This document shows positions 14,294 to 22,357 of a stretch of DNA of 31,339 nt, in pieces; position 1 is the first letter of the stretch; each line of letters begins with the position of its first letter. The translations under genes were made by a program, and so were the position numbers. This stretch comes from Myxococcota bacterium (GTDB lineage Bacteria; Myxococcota_A; UBA9160; PR03), in the NCBI GenBank assembly GCA_030066475.1, contig JASJBO010000085.1, positions 1 through 31,339 of the forward strand. The letters are read 5' to 3'. A model generated the notes under the pieces. It was not told the origin of the DNA and did not search any database. It saw only the letters and a program-made list of their open reading frames with translations.

Positions 14294-16453
14294 TCAGCCG
14301 ACGCGCGCCACGGAGACGGGCACGCCGTTGAAGATGGCGTTGCCGACCACGGGCTCGAGCGCCGCGTCGTCGACGAGGTCGTTGCACGACACACCCGGCC
14401 GCTCGGCCGCGACCCGCATGCGCAGTCCCTCGCCCCGGTGGCCCCAGCCGTGCGGCAGGCTGACGACGCCGGGCATCAGGTCCGCCGAGACCTGTAGCGG
14501 CGCCTCCACGGACCCGACGCGGCTGGTGATGCGCACCCGCTCGCCCTGCTCCAGTCCGAGCCTGGCCGCATCGTCCGGGTGCATCTGCAGCGTGCAGCGC
14601 TCCGGTCCCTTGGTGGCCATGCGCGTGTTGTGCAGCCACGAGTTGTTGGTGCGGACCTCGCGGCGGCCGATCAGCACCAGCGCGTCGGGCGAGCCGGCTC
14701 GCAGCTCGCCTCGCAGGCGGCGCAGCTCGTCCAGCATCTCGACCGGGGCCAGCTCGATGCGCCCGCCCTCGGTCATCAGGAGCTGCTCCAGGCGCGGCTC
14801 GAGCGGGCCCAGGTCGATGCCGCTGGGATGCGCCTCCAGGTCCGCCAGCCGCAGCCCGGAGCGCCAGGGACGGAACCCGTCGCCGTGCGGTCCGGCGCGC
14901 AGCATCCAGTCGAGCAGACGGCGCGGGCTCGGTACCAGGTGGCGGCGCGCGACGGCGAGCGCCGCGCGCTTCCAGGCCGTCTGCTCCGCCCGCTCGGCCA
15001 CGCGCAGGGTGAGCTGGGTGAGGATCTCCCAGTCGTCCCGCTGGTCGGGCTCGGGCTCGACGGCGGCCGGAGAGAAGCGGGCCGTGTTGTGGACCGCGAG
15101 GCCGTGGAACAGCAGCTCGTAGTTGTCGTGCTCGAGCGACCAGCTCGGCGGCAGGATCAGGTGCGCGTGGCGCGTGGTCTCGTTCACGTAGAAATCGACC
15201 GCGGCGTAGAACTCGAGCTGGGCGAACGCGGCGTCGAGCGCCCGCCCGTTGGGGGCCGAGAGCACCGGGTTGCCGGCGATCGAGAGGAAGCCGCGCACCC
15301 GGCCGGGACCCTCGGTGGTGATCTCCTCGGCCAGGCAGGCCGTGGGCGCCTCGCCGTTGAAGCACGGCGCGCCGCGCACGCGCGTCGCCCAGCGCGCCAG
15401 GTGGCCCGCGTCGCCGCGCCAGCGCAGCAGGCCCGGCAGGTCGGCCGCGGGCGTCGGGAACATCGCGCCGCCGGGCCGGTCGAGGTTGCCCGTCACGAGG
15501 TTCAGCACGTCGATCAGCCAGCTGTTGAGCGTGCCGAAGGGATGCTGGCAGGTGCCGACGCGGCCGTAGCAGACCGCGGAGGGCGCCGCGGCAAAGGCGC
15601 GCGCGAGCGCCCGCACGGCGCCGGCCTCGAGACCCAGCGCGGACGCCACGGCCTCGGGCGCGAAGGGCGCGAGCGCCTCACCGAGCGCTGCGCGTCCGTG
15701 GCAGCGCGCGTCGAGGGGGCTCGCGCGCCCGAGCTTCTCGTCGAGCACGGTGTGCACCAGTGCGGCCAGCAGCAGGGCGTCGCTGCCCGGGCGCACGAAC
15801 CAGTGCTCGTCGGCCAGGCGCGCGGTCTCGGTGCGGCGCGGGTCGATCACCACCAGCCGCCCGCCGCGCTCGCGCAGCGCGCGCAGGCGGCGACGGATGC
15901 CCGGCGCCGACATCAGGCTGCCGTTCGAGACGACGGGGTTCGCGCCGATCACCAGCAGGAAGTCGGTGCGATCCACGTCCGGGATCGGGATGGTGAGCAT
16001 GTTGCCGAACAGCAGGATCGAGGCGGCGTGCTTCGGGTTCTGGTCGAGTGAGCTGGCCGAGTAGCGGTTGCGGGTGGCGAGGATCCGGTAGAGCGGCGAG
16101 ACCGCCAGCAGCACCCCCAGGCTGTGCGCGCCGGGATTGCCCAGGTAGACGCCCACCGCGTCGTGGCCGTCGCGCCGCCGGATCGCGGCCAGCCGCTCGG
16201 CGGCCTCGTCGAGCGCCTCCTCCCAGCCGACCTCCTCCCAGTCGTTCCCGCGGCGGCGCACTGGGCGACGCAGGCGGTCCGGGTCGTCCTGGATCTCGCG
16301 CAGGGCAATCGCCTTCGGACAGATCGCGCCGCGGCTCAGCGGATCGTCGGGGTCGGGCTCGATGCGCCCCACCCTCCCGCCCTCGACCGCGATGCGCAGA
16401 CCGCACATCGCCTCGCACAGGTTGCAGGTCTTGTGGACGATGCGCCCCGTCAC
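14294..16453 (-). CDS. Molybdopterin-dependent oxidoreductase (formate dehydrogenase/DMSO reductase family)
   Basis: This 719-aa protein has an N-terminal [4Fe-4S] motif CNLCEAMC...GAICPK (Cys 10, 13, 17 and 45). The following blocks bind the two molybdopterin guanine dinucleotides (FLLVIGANPVVSNGSLM, VVIDPRRTETARLADEHWF). The C-terminal dinucleotide-binding domain has REVRTNNSWLHNT and LPHGWGHRGEGLRM. Where formate dehydrogenases have Cys or Sec as metal ligand, this protein reads RYSASSLDQNPKH (residues 130-141), with only Ser or Asp as possible ligands. There is no twin-arginine signal, so it is cytoplasmic. No electron-transfer subunit or cofactor gene is adjacent, so substrate and partner are unknown. 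ATG 16453 is preceded by GGGAGG. Confidence 0.9.
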   Translation of the reverse strand: MTGRIVHKTCNLCEAMCGLRIAVEGGRVGRIEPDPDDPLSRGAICPKAIALREIQDDPDRLRRPVRRRGNDWEEVGWEEALDEAAERLAAIRRRDGHDAVGVYLGNPGAHSLGVLLAVSPLYRILATRNRYSASSLDQNPKHAASILLFGNMLTIPIPDVDRTDFLLVIGANPVVSNGSLMSAPGIRRRLRALRERGGRLVVIDPRRTETARLADEHWFVRPGSDALLLAALVHTVLDEKLGRASPLDARCHGRAALGEALAPFAPEAVASALGLEAGAVRALARAFAAAPSAVCYGRVGTCQHPFGTLNSWLIDVLNLVTGNLDRPGGAMFPTPAADLPGLLRWRGDAGHLARWATRVRGAPCFNGEAPTACLAEEITTEGPGRVRGFLSIAGNPVLSAPNGRALDAAFAQLEFYAAVDFYVNETTRHAHLILPPSWSLEHDNYELLFHGLAVHNTARFSPAAVEPEPDQRDDWEILTQLTLRVAERAEQTAWKRAALAVARRHLVPSPRRLLDWMLRAGPHGDGFRPWRSGLRLADLEAHPSGIDLGPLEPRLEQLLMTEGGRIELAPVEMLDELRRLRGELRAGSPDALVLIGRREVRTNNSWLHNTRMATKGPERCTLQMHPDDAARLGLEQGERVRITSRVGSVEAPLQVSADLMPGVVSLPHGWGHRGEGLRMRVAAERPGVSCNDLVDDAALEPVVGNAIFNGVPVSVARVG

Positions 16454-16476
16454 GTCGCCTCCCGCGTGGCCGCTCC

Positions 16477-16483
16477 TATGCTA
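16477..16483. promoter_or_regulatory. Possible overlapping -10 elements in a divergent promoter region
   Basis: In the 56-nt gap between the molybdopterin enzyme (minus) and the methyltransferase (plus), TATGCTA reads as a -10-like TATGCT on the plus strand and TAGCAT on the minus strand. No convincing -35 boxes were found. This is a weak call from composition and position. Confidence 0.25.
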
Positions 16484-16509
16484 CCAACCTGGCCAGCGGG
16501 AGATCCTCC

Positions 16510-17109
16510 TTGCGCCTCAACCGGTTCGAGTTCGCGATGATGAACAACCCGGTGCGGGCCGCGATCCAGCGCCACTTCGAGGCCGCGCGGCTGCTGCGCC
16601 TGGGCGGCGCCGTGCGCGGCGGGACCGCGCTCGAAATGGGCTGCGGGCGGGGCGTCGGCGCCGAGCTGGTGCTCGACGTGTTCGGCGCCGCGCGCGTCGA
16701 CGCCTTCGACCTCGATCCGCGCATGGTGGAGCGCGCCCGGACGCGGCTGGCGCCGCGGGGCGAGCGGGCGCGGTTCTGGGTGGGCGACGCCACCTCGATC
16801 CCGGTGCCCGATGCGAGCTACGACGCCGTCTTCGACTTCGGCATCATCCACCACATCCCGCGCTGGCGGCTCGCGCTGGCGGAGGTGCGGCGCGTGCTCA
16901 AGCCGGAGGGGCGCTTCTACGCCGAAGAGGTGCTGGCTCCCTTCCTCGAGAACCGCGTGGTGCGCCGGCTGCTCGAGCACCCCGAGGCCGACCGGTTCGA
17001 CCGCGACACCTTCCAGGCGGCGCTGTCGGAGGCCGGCCTCGAGCCGCGCGACAGCAGGGCGCTGTGGGGCGCGTTCGCCTGGTTCGTCGCCGACCGGCCG
17101 GCCGCCTGA
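16510..17109 (+). CDS. Class I SAM-dependent methyltransferase
   Basis: This 199-aa protein starts at TTG 16510, chosen because GGGAG lies about 8 nt upstream and RLNRFEFAMMNNPVR is the family N-terminus; ATG 16537 is the alternative. Motif I is ALEMGCGRGVGAELV, motif II FDLDPRMVERARTRL, then FWVGDATSIPVPDASYDAVF and HHIPRWRLALAEVRRVLKPE. These are the Rossmann-fold SAM-binding elements of the ubiquinone/menaquinone-methyltransferase-like group. The substrate cannot be told. It is divergent from the molybdopterin enzyme and converges on the membrane hydrolase with 16 nt between. Confidence 0.85.
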   Translation: MRLNRFEFAMMNNPVRAAIQRHFEAARLLRLGGAVRGGTALEMGCGRGVGAELVLDVFGAARVDAFDLDPRMVERARTRLAPRGERARFWVGDATSIPVPDASYDAVFDFGIIHHIPRWRLALAEVRRVLKPEGRFYAEEVLAPFLENRVVRRLLEHPEADRFDRDTFQAALSEAGLEPRDSRALWGAFAWFVADRPAA

Positions 17110-17125
17110 GGCTCGCGTTCGGTTG

Positions 17126-18688
17126 TCAGACCCCGATCGGCAGCGACACCGCCAGGATCCACCCCACCCAGAGGCTCTCGAAGGCAGCCGCGACCCGTAC
17201 GTTGCGGCTCGTGGCATAGAAGGCGGCGAACACCAGCTCGAGCATGATCCAGGTCGGCAGCAGCGACACCACCCAGACCCGCGTCGAGAACCACACCCAG
17301 TCGGCGCTGACGGCGCCCAGCAGCAGGACGGCCAGCAGGAGGCGCGCTCCGACCGACAGCGCGACGCCGCGCCCGGTGCCGCCGCCGCGCGTCAGGAAGT
17401 GCAGCGCGTAGGCGAACGGAAAGCACGCGACGGCGCCCGCGAGCAGCACCGCGAAGCGCTCGGGCGAGAGCGAGAAGCCGCGCAGCACGACGCCGTTCGG
17501 CGCGCCCAGGCTGTAGACGGCGACGAAGCCGAGCGCGGCCACGCCGAGGTCGCGCGCCAGGTCGCCGGCGCTCAGCGCGAGCTCGAGCCGGCCGCGGAGC
17601 ACCAGCGTCGCGACCAGCAGCAGGCCGGTGACGGCGAGGAGCGTGGCCCCTTGATCGCCGTCGCTGATGCCGAGCAGCAGACCCGGCCCGCCCAGCCGCG
17701 CCAGCGCGAGCGCGAGCGCCAGGGCGGCGGCCGGGAGCGCGAGTGCCGCGAGCACACGGCCCGGGGTCGGCGCATCCGGGCGGCGCGCGAGCCGCGCCAT
17801 GATCTCCGCGATCCCCGGCAGCACCAGCAGGAACGCCAGGAAGGCGAGCGAGCTGGGCCCCTCGTACGGGTCGTGGAAGGCGACGGGCTGCGCGCGCGTC
17901 GTGCCCGTCGCGGCGTCGATCCAGTCGAGGATCGCCGCGAACGCGGCCGCGTCGCGGATGATGCGCGCGTGGTCGGTGTCGGGAACGCGCGTCCAGCGCA
18001 CGGCGTCGCCACGCTCGATGCGCCCGTAGGTCGTGCCTTCGGTCACGGCGGGCACGCCGGCCAGCCGCGCGGCGACCTGCTGCGTGACGGAGGCGATGCC
18101 CGGCAGCTCGTTCTCGGCCACCAGGAACAGCGCGTTCGCCGGCCGGCCGGGGCCCAGCAGCTCCCAGCCGCCCGCGATCAGCACGGTCGCGCTCGGCCCC
18201 GCGTGGCGCTCGGCCCAGCCGAGCACGGCGCCCGCTCCCATCGAGTGTCCCATCACGACCAGCCGCGCGGCGTCGACGTAGGGGCTGTCGCGCAGCGCCG
18301 CGACGGCCGCGTCGATCTCCTCGCGGAAGGCGATCGGCCCCGCGTTGCCGCGGTGGGGATTGCGGTTGCGCCCGTGGCCGCGCAGGTCGATCGTCATCAC
18401 CGCATAGCCGGCGCGCGCCAGCGAGCGCGCCAGCGCGCCCATCCCGATCTGGTCGCCGCTGTAGCCGTGCAGCAGCAGGACCGGCGCGGGCCGCTCGCCC
18501 GCAGGCGGCGGAGGCGGAGGCGGCCATGCCGGTCCGGGCCCGGGGAGGTAGGTCACGGACGGCACCCCGCCCGGCAGCTCCTGCCAGAGCTGCGGCGGCT
18601 CCTCGGACCAGAGCCACTGGATCTGGAGCAGCAGGATCAGGTAGGCGACGAGGGCGAGGCCCGGAAGCCAGGTGCGCAGGCGGTGCAT
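17126..18688 (-). CDS. Membrane-bound alpha/beta hydrolase
   Basis: This 520-aa protein has an N-terminal membrane anchor (LALVAYLILLLQIQWLW, residues 11-27), a Pro-rich linker, then an alpha/beta hydrolase domain. LLLHGYSGDQ supplies the oxyanion region, DLRGHGRN a conserved loop, and VVMGHSMGAG the nucleophile elbow with Ser149; TDHARII probably holds the catalytic His. From about residue 288 the rest is a polytopic membrane domain with seven or more hydrophobic helices. The hydrolase should face the periplasm or cytoplasm depending on anchor topology, which I cannot fix. The gene follows the AcoC-like E2 gene by 31 nt on the same strand, so it is probably the last gene of that operon. The substrate is unknown. 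Confidence 0.82.
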   Translation of the reverse strand: MHRLRTWLPGLALVAYLILLLQIQWLWSEEPPQLWQELPGGVPSVTYLPGPGPAWPPPPPPPAGERPAPVLLLHGYSGDQIGMGALARSLARAGYAVMTIDLRGHGRNRNPHRGNAGPIAFREEIDAAVAALRDSPYVDAARLVVMGHSMGAGAVLGWAERHAGPSATVLIAGGWELLGPGRPANALFLVAENELPGIASVTQQVAARLAGVPAVTEGTTYGRIERGDAVRWTRVPDTDHARIIRDAAAFAAILDWIDAATGTTRAQPVAFHDPYEGPSSLAFLAFLLVLPGIAEIMARLARRPDAPTPGRVLAALALPAAALALALALARLGGPGLLLGISDGDQGATLLAVTGLLLVATLVLRGRLELALSAGDLARDLGVAALGFVAVYSLGAPNGVVLRGFSLSPERFAVLLAGAVACFPFAYALHFLTRGGGTGRGVALSVGARLLLAVLLLGAVSADWVWFSTRVWVVSLLPTWIMLELVFAAFYATSRNVRVAAAFESLWVGWILAVSLPIGV

Positions 18689-18719
18689 GGGGCATTCAAC
18701 CGCTTGCGCCGCGCCGGCG

Positions 18720-20027
18720 TCAAGCGCCGCGCGCCGGTCCGCGGCCGGTCGCGAGGTGCGACGCGATCGCCTCGTTGACCGCGTCCGCGCACTCGAGCGC
18801 CACCGCGTGGCCCGCCCCCTCGACGACCCGCAGCTTCGCGCCCGGGATCGCCTCGGCGAGCGCCTCCGCACCGGGCGTGAGCAGGTCGTCGCCCGCGGCC
18901 ACGACCAGGGTGGGGACGGAGACCTCCGCCAGCGCCCCGGTCCGCGTGCCCGACCAGCGCTCGAGCCCCGCGGTCATGCGCACGATGGTCGCGGCCGGCA
19001 CGCGCGCCACCGTCTGGGCGAGCCCCCGCAGCGTGCGAGCGCGCGCCGCCGCGTCGGCCAGGAAGCCCGGCGAGAAGAACCAGGGCAGCAGCGCCACGGC
19101 CAGCGTCTCGGGGCTCGTCTCGGCCGCCAGCCGGCCCCACGCCTCGCCGACCGCGCGCAGGCGCGGCGTGGCCTCCACGAACGGCGTGATCAGCGTGAGC
19201 GAACGCACCCGATCGGGCCGGGCGAGCGCGAGCTCGAGCGCAGCGGCGGCGCCGAGGCTCGCGCCGACCACGTGGCCCGCACCCTCGAAGGCGGCCGCGG
19301 CGTCGGCGGCCGTCTGCGCCACCTCGTAGGCCTCCGCGTCGGGCCCGTCGGAGAGCCCGACACCGCGCGGATTCACGCCGTGCACGCGGAAGCGCTCGGC
19401 CAGCGCCGGCGTCTGGCGCGCGAACGAGGAGACGTCGGTGCCGAGCCCGGGCAGCAGCACCACCGGCTCGCCGTCGCCCTCGGTCAGCACCTCGAGCGCC
19501 ACGCCGTCCGCCACCGGCACCAGCGCCTCGCGCGCCGCCGCATACGCCTCGACGTCCTGCTTCGTCACGCGCCCGTTCGGGCCCGTCCCCGGCACGGCCT
19601 GGGGATCGATGCCGAGCTTCCTCGCCGCCGCCCGGGCCGCGGGCGCAACCGGCCGCTCGCTGCGCGCGGCGGCAGCCGCGGGGGCGGTCCCGGCCGCGGG
19701 GGCGCGCTTCACCTGGAGCCCGCCGCCCGCCGTGGGCTCGGGATGGTCCTCGGCCGCCCGGAACGCCTCGACGTCGAACGCCTCGTCCGCCGTCTCGGTG
19801 ATCGCGCCCAGCAGCGCGCCGCACGGCACCGTCTCGCCCGCCTCGACGTAGACGTGGCGGAACACGCCCGACGCCGGCGCCTCGATGTCGACCTCGGACT
19901 TCTCCGACTCGATCACCAGCACCACGTCGCCCTTCTCGACGCGCCCGCCCACCGCGACCGGCCAGTCGATCACGGTGCCCTCTTCCATCGTCATGCCGAG
20001 CCGCGGCATCGAGATCGCCGTGGCCAT
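18720..20027 (-). CDS. acoC: AcoC-like E2: lipoyl domain, E1/E3-binding domain and alpha/beta hydrolase domain
   Basis: This 435-aa protein has a lipoyl domain (residues 1-80) with Lys43 in IESEKSEVDIEAP. An Ala/Pro linker is followed by a peripheral-subunit-binding domain (ARAAARKLGIDPQAVPGTGP, about 131-160). The C-terminal domain is not the usual trimeric acyltransferase with HxxxDG. It is an alpha/beta hydrolase fold with VVLLPGLGTD, GASLG (Ser257), AGDDLLTPG and GAGHAVALE. This arrangement matches AcoC of acetoin dehydrogenase complexes. The gene follows E1 beta by 4 nt. The complex should cleave acetoin or a similar alpha-hydroxyketone or 2-oxo acid to acyl-CoA plus aldehyde; which one is inferred only from the AcoC-type E2. 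No E3 gene is present here. Confidence 0.85.
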   Translation of the reverse strand: MATAISMPRLGMTMEEGTVIDWPVAVGGRVEKGDVVLVIESEKSEVDIEAPASGVFRHVYVEAGETVPCGALLGAITETADEAFDVEAFRAAEDHPEPTAGGGLQVKRAPAAGTAPAAAAARSERPVAPAARAAARKLGIDPQAVPGTGPNGRVTKQDVEAYAAAREALVPVADGVALEVLTEGDGEPVVLLPGLGTDVSSFARQTPALAERFRVHGVNPRGVGLSDGPDAEAYEVAQTAADAAAAFEGAGHVVGASLGAAAALELALARPDRVRSLTLITPFVEATPRLRAVGEAWGRLAAETSPETLAVALLPWFFSPGFLADAAARARTLRGLAQTVARVPAATIVRMTAGLERWSGTRTGALAEVSVPTLVVAAGDDLLTPGAEALAEAIPGAKLRVVEGAGHAVALECADAVNEAIASHLATGRGPARGA

Positions 20028-20031
20028 CGTC

Positions 20032-21039
20032 TCAGCCCATCTCCCCGACCGCGTCGAGCACGTCCTGCGCGGACGGCAGGAAGGCCTGCTCGAGGGAGCG
20101 GCTGAACGGCACCGGCGTGTGCGGCGCCGTGACGCACTTGACCGGAGCGTTCAGGAAGTCGAAGCCCCGGTCGACGCACAGCGCCGCCACGTCGCGCGCC
20201 ACCGAACAGCGCGGCGTGGACTCGTCGATCACCACCATGCGGCCGGTCTTCTCGAGCGAGGCCAGGATCGCCGCCTCGTCGAGCGGCGAGAGCGTGCGCA
20301 GGTCGAGCACCTCCGCGCTGGTGCCGGCGCCGGCGAGCGCCTCGGCGGCCTCGAGCGCCACGCGCACGGTGGCTCCGAAGCCCACCAGCGAGACGTCGCC
20401 GCCCGCGCGCACCACGTTCGCCTCGCCGAGCGGGATCTCGTAGTCGCCCTCGGGCACGTCGGCGACCTGGTTCAGGATGCCCTTCGCCTCGCAGAAGATC
20501 ACCGGGTCGTCGTCGCGGATCGAGGCGAGCAGCAGGCCCTTGGCCTCGGCCGGCGACGAGGGGATCACCGTCTTGAGGCCCGGGATGCCCGTCGTCATCC
20601 AGTAGAGCGACTGCGAGTGCTGGGCCGCGGCCTGCATGCCCGCCCCGCTCACCGTGCGCACGGTGAGCGGCACCTTCACCTTGCCGCCGAACATGTAGCG
20701 GAGCTTGGCGGCCTGGTTGAGCAGCGGATCGAGACAGGTGCCGAGGAAGTCCATGAACATCAGCTCGGCGATCGGCCGCAGGCCCGTGGCGGCGGCACCC
20801 ACCGCGGTGCCGATCAGGCCCATCTCGGCGATCGGCGTGTCGCGCACGCGGTTCATGCCGAACTCGCCGACCAGACCGCGCGTGGTGCCAAGCACGCCGC
20901 CCATCTCCTCGGTGCCGTCCTTGGAGCGGTCGCCGCCGCCGGCGACGTCCTCGCCCATCAGGATCACGTCGGGGTCGCTGCGCATCGCGATGGCGATCGC
21001 CTCGTTGATCGCCCCGCCGGTGTGGAGCTGGCGCGCCAT
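20032..21039 (-). CDS. acoB: Acetoin/2-oxoacid dehydrogenase E1 component, beta subunit
   Basis: This 335-aa protein is the usual length for E1 beta. Typical blocks are GGAINEAIAIAMRSDPDVIL, MGEDVAGGGD, RVRDTPIAEMGLIGTAVGAA, LTVRTVSGAG and VIDESTPRCS. The beta subunit forms the TPP site with the alpha subunit and docks to the E2 binding domain. ATG 21039 is 2 nt after the E1 alpha stop, so both are co-translated. The aco symbol rests on the AcoC-like E2 in the same operon; a pyruvate or branched-chain dehydrogenase role is not excluded. Confidence 0.88.
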   Translation of the reverse strand: MARQLHTGGAINEAIAIAMRSDPDVILMGEDVAGGGDRSKDGTEEMGGVLGTTRGLVGEFGMNRVRDTPIAEMGLIGTAVGAAATGLRPIAELMFMDFLGTCLDPLLNQAAKLRYMFGGKVKVPLTVRTVSGAGMQAAAQHSQSLYWMTTGIPGLKTVIPSSPAEAKGLLLASIRDDDPVIFCEAKGILNQVADVPEGDYEIPLGEANVVRAGGDVSLVGFGATVRVALEAAEALAGAGTSAEVLDLRTLSPLDEAAILASLEKTGRMVVIDESTPRCSVARDVAALCVDRGFDFLNAPVKCVTAPHTPVPFSRSLEQAFLPSAQDVLDAVGEMG

Positions 21040-21041
21040 GG

Positions 21042-22010
21042 CTAGTACCTCACGTAGACGTCGCTGAGGACGTCGTCGGGATCGGGCACGGGACCCTGCT
21101 CGGCGGCCTCGACCGCCTCGCGCAGCAGCGCGTCGACCTCGCCGTCGACGCTGCGGAGCTCGCCGGCCTCGAGCAGGCCCGCCTCGGTGACCCGGGTCTC
21201 GAAGAGATCGAGCGGATCGCGGTTCTGGATCCAGTCCTCGGCCTCCTCCTTGCTCCGGTAGGGCGTGGGATCGCCGACGTAGTGTCCGGCGAAGCGGTAG
21301 GTCTTGCACTCGAGCAGCGTCGGCCCCTCGCCCTGGCGCGCCAGCGCGATCGCCTGGCCGGCCTTCTCGTAGACGTCGAAGAAGTCCATGCCGTCGGCGA
21401 TCACCGCGCGCATGCCGTAAGCGGCGGCGCGCTCGACGATGTCCTTCACCGGCACCGCGAACTCCGTGGGCGTGAACTCGCCGAAGCCGTTGTTCTCGCA
21501 CACGTAGACCGCGGGCAGCTTCCAGTTCGCCGCCATCGTGAGCGCCTCGTGGAACTGCCCCTGGTTGGTGGCGCCGTCGCCGAAGAAGCCCACCGCCACG
21601 GTCGGCTTCCCCTTCACCTGGGCCGTGAGCGCGGCGCCCGTGACGAGCGGGATGCCGCCGCCCACGATGCCGTTGGCGCCGAGCATGCCGCGGTCGACGT
21701 CGGCAATGTGCATCGAGCCGCCCTTGCCGCGGTTGGTCCCGGTCGTGCGACCGAACAGCTCGGCCATCATCGCCCGCACGTCGACGCCCTTGGCGATGCA
21801 GTGGCCGTGACCCCGGTGCGTGGAGCCCACGTGGTCGTCGTCGCCGAGGTGCGCACAGACCCCGACCGCCACCGCCTCCTCGCCGAGGTACAGGTGCATG
21901 AAGCCGGCGATCTTGCCGGCCGCCACCTGCTCCTGGAGCTTCTCCTCGAAGGCGCGGATCGTGCGCATCCGGCGGTAGGCGTCGAGCAGGTCGTCGCGCG
22001 TGAGATCCAT
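21042..22010 (-). CDS. acoA: Acetoin/2-oxoacid dehydrogenase E1 component, alpha subunit
   Basis: This 322-aa protein is the short E1 alpha form typical of acetoin dehydrogenases. The TPP/Mg motif begins GDGATNQGQFHEALTMAANW and ends VCENNGFGEF. STHRGHGHCIAKG and GTNRGKGGSMHIAD are conserved active-site loops. The phosphorylation-loop tyrosine/arginine region RFAGHYVGDPTPYR is present. ATG 22010 is preceded by a G-rich site. It is the first gene of the operon E1 alpha, E1 beta, E2, membrane hydrolase. A hairpin-forming repeat lies 22 nt upstream of the start. Confidence 0.88.
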   Translation of the reverse strand: MDLTRDDLLDAYRRMRTIRAFEEKLQEQVAAGKIAGFMHLYLGEEAVAVGVCAHLGDDDHVGSTHRGHGHCIAKGVDVRAMMAELFGRTTGTNRGKGGSMHIADVDRGMLGANGIVGGGIPLVTGAALTAQVKGKPTVAVGFFGDGATNQGQFHEALTMAANWKLPAVYVCENNGFGEFTPTEFAVPVKDIVERAAAYGMRAVIADGMDFFDVYEKAGQAIALARQGEGPTLLECKTYRFAGHYVGDPTPYRSKEEAEDWIQNRDPLDLFETRVTEAGLLEAGELRSVDGEVDALLREAVEAAEQGPVPDPDDVLSDVYVRY

Positions 22011-22031
22011 CGGCGGTCCCCCTGGCTGTCG

Positions 22032-22050
22032 TCCCCGAGAGCATCGGGGA
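22032..22050. promoter_or_regulatory. Inverted repeat before the aco-type operon
   Basis: TCCCCGA (22032-22038), GAGCA, TCGGGGA (22044-22050) is a perfect 7-bp inverted repeat in the 112-nt divergent region between E1 alpha and csbD. It could be an operator for the operon or a leader hairpin. No regulator gene (AcoR-like) is nearby. Confidence 0.45.
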
Positions 22051-22079
22051 TTGGACTCCGAGAGCCATTCTGGTACACA
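22051..22079 (+). promoter_or_regulatory. Possible promoter of the csbD gene
   Basis: TTGGAC (22051-22056) and TACACA (22074-22079), with a 17-bp spacer, resemble a weak sigma-70 promoter giving a leader of roughly 37 nt. Both boxes deviate from consensus. Confidence 0.35.
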
Positions 22080-22122
22080 CAGGCCGCCTTCCCCACCCTC
22101 AGCGCCCGGGAGAGCACTCGCG

Positions 22123-22314
22123 ATGGGAAATGCGACCACCGACAAGGTCAAGGGCCGCCTCAAGGAGGCCGCGGGCGCCCTCACGGGCGACGAGAAGCTC
22201 AAGAAGGAGGGCCAGCTCGACCAGGCCGCCGCCGAGGTGAAGGAAGCCGTCGGCGACGTGGTCGACAGGGCCAAGGAGCTGCTCGGCGGGGGGAAGAAGG
22301 ACAAGAACGACTAG
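22123..22314 (+). CDS. CsbD-family stress protein
   Basis: This is a 63-aa, highly charged, helical protein with KVKGRLKEAAGALTGDEKLK followed by EGQLDQAAAEVKEAVGDV, the CsbD signature. CsbD-like proteins are abundant under general stress in many bacteria; their molecular action is not known. ATG 22123 was chosen over the open frame upstream because it gives the exact family length and a GGGAG lies upstream. It is divergent from the aco-type operon. Confidence 0.9.
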   Translation: MGNATTDKVKGRLKEAAGALTGDEKLKKEGQLDQAAAEVKEAVGDVVDRAKELLGGGKKDKND

Positions 22315-22330
22315 CGCACCGGCCGCTCGA

Positions 22331-22348
22331 GGAGCGCTTCGGCGCTCC
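22331..22348. terminator. UUCG-tetraloop hairpin between convergent genes
   Basis: GGAGCGC (22331-22337), TTCG, GCGCTCC (22342-22348) is a perfect 7-bp stem closed by the very stable UUCG loop. It lies in the 43-nt gap between csbD (plus) and the two-TM protein gene (minus), where it can act in both directions. No T-run follows. Confidence 0.6.
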
Positions 22349-22357
22349 AGCCAGGTG

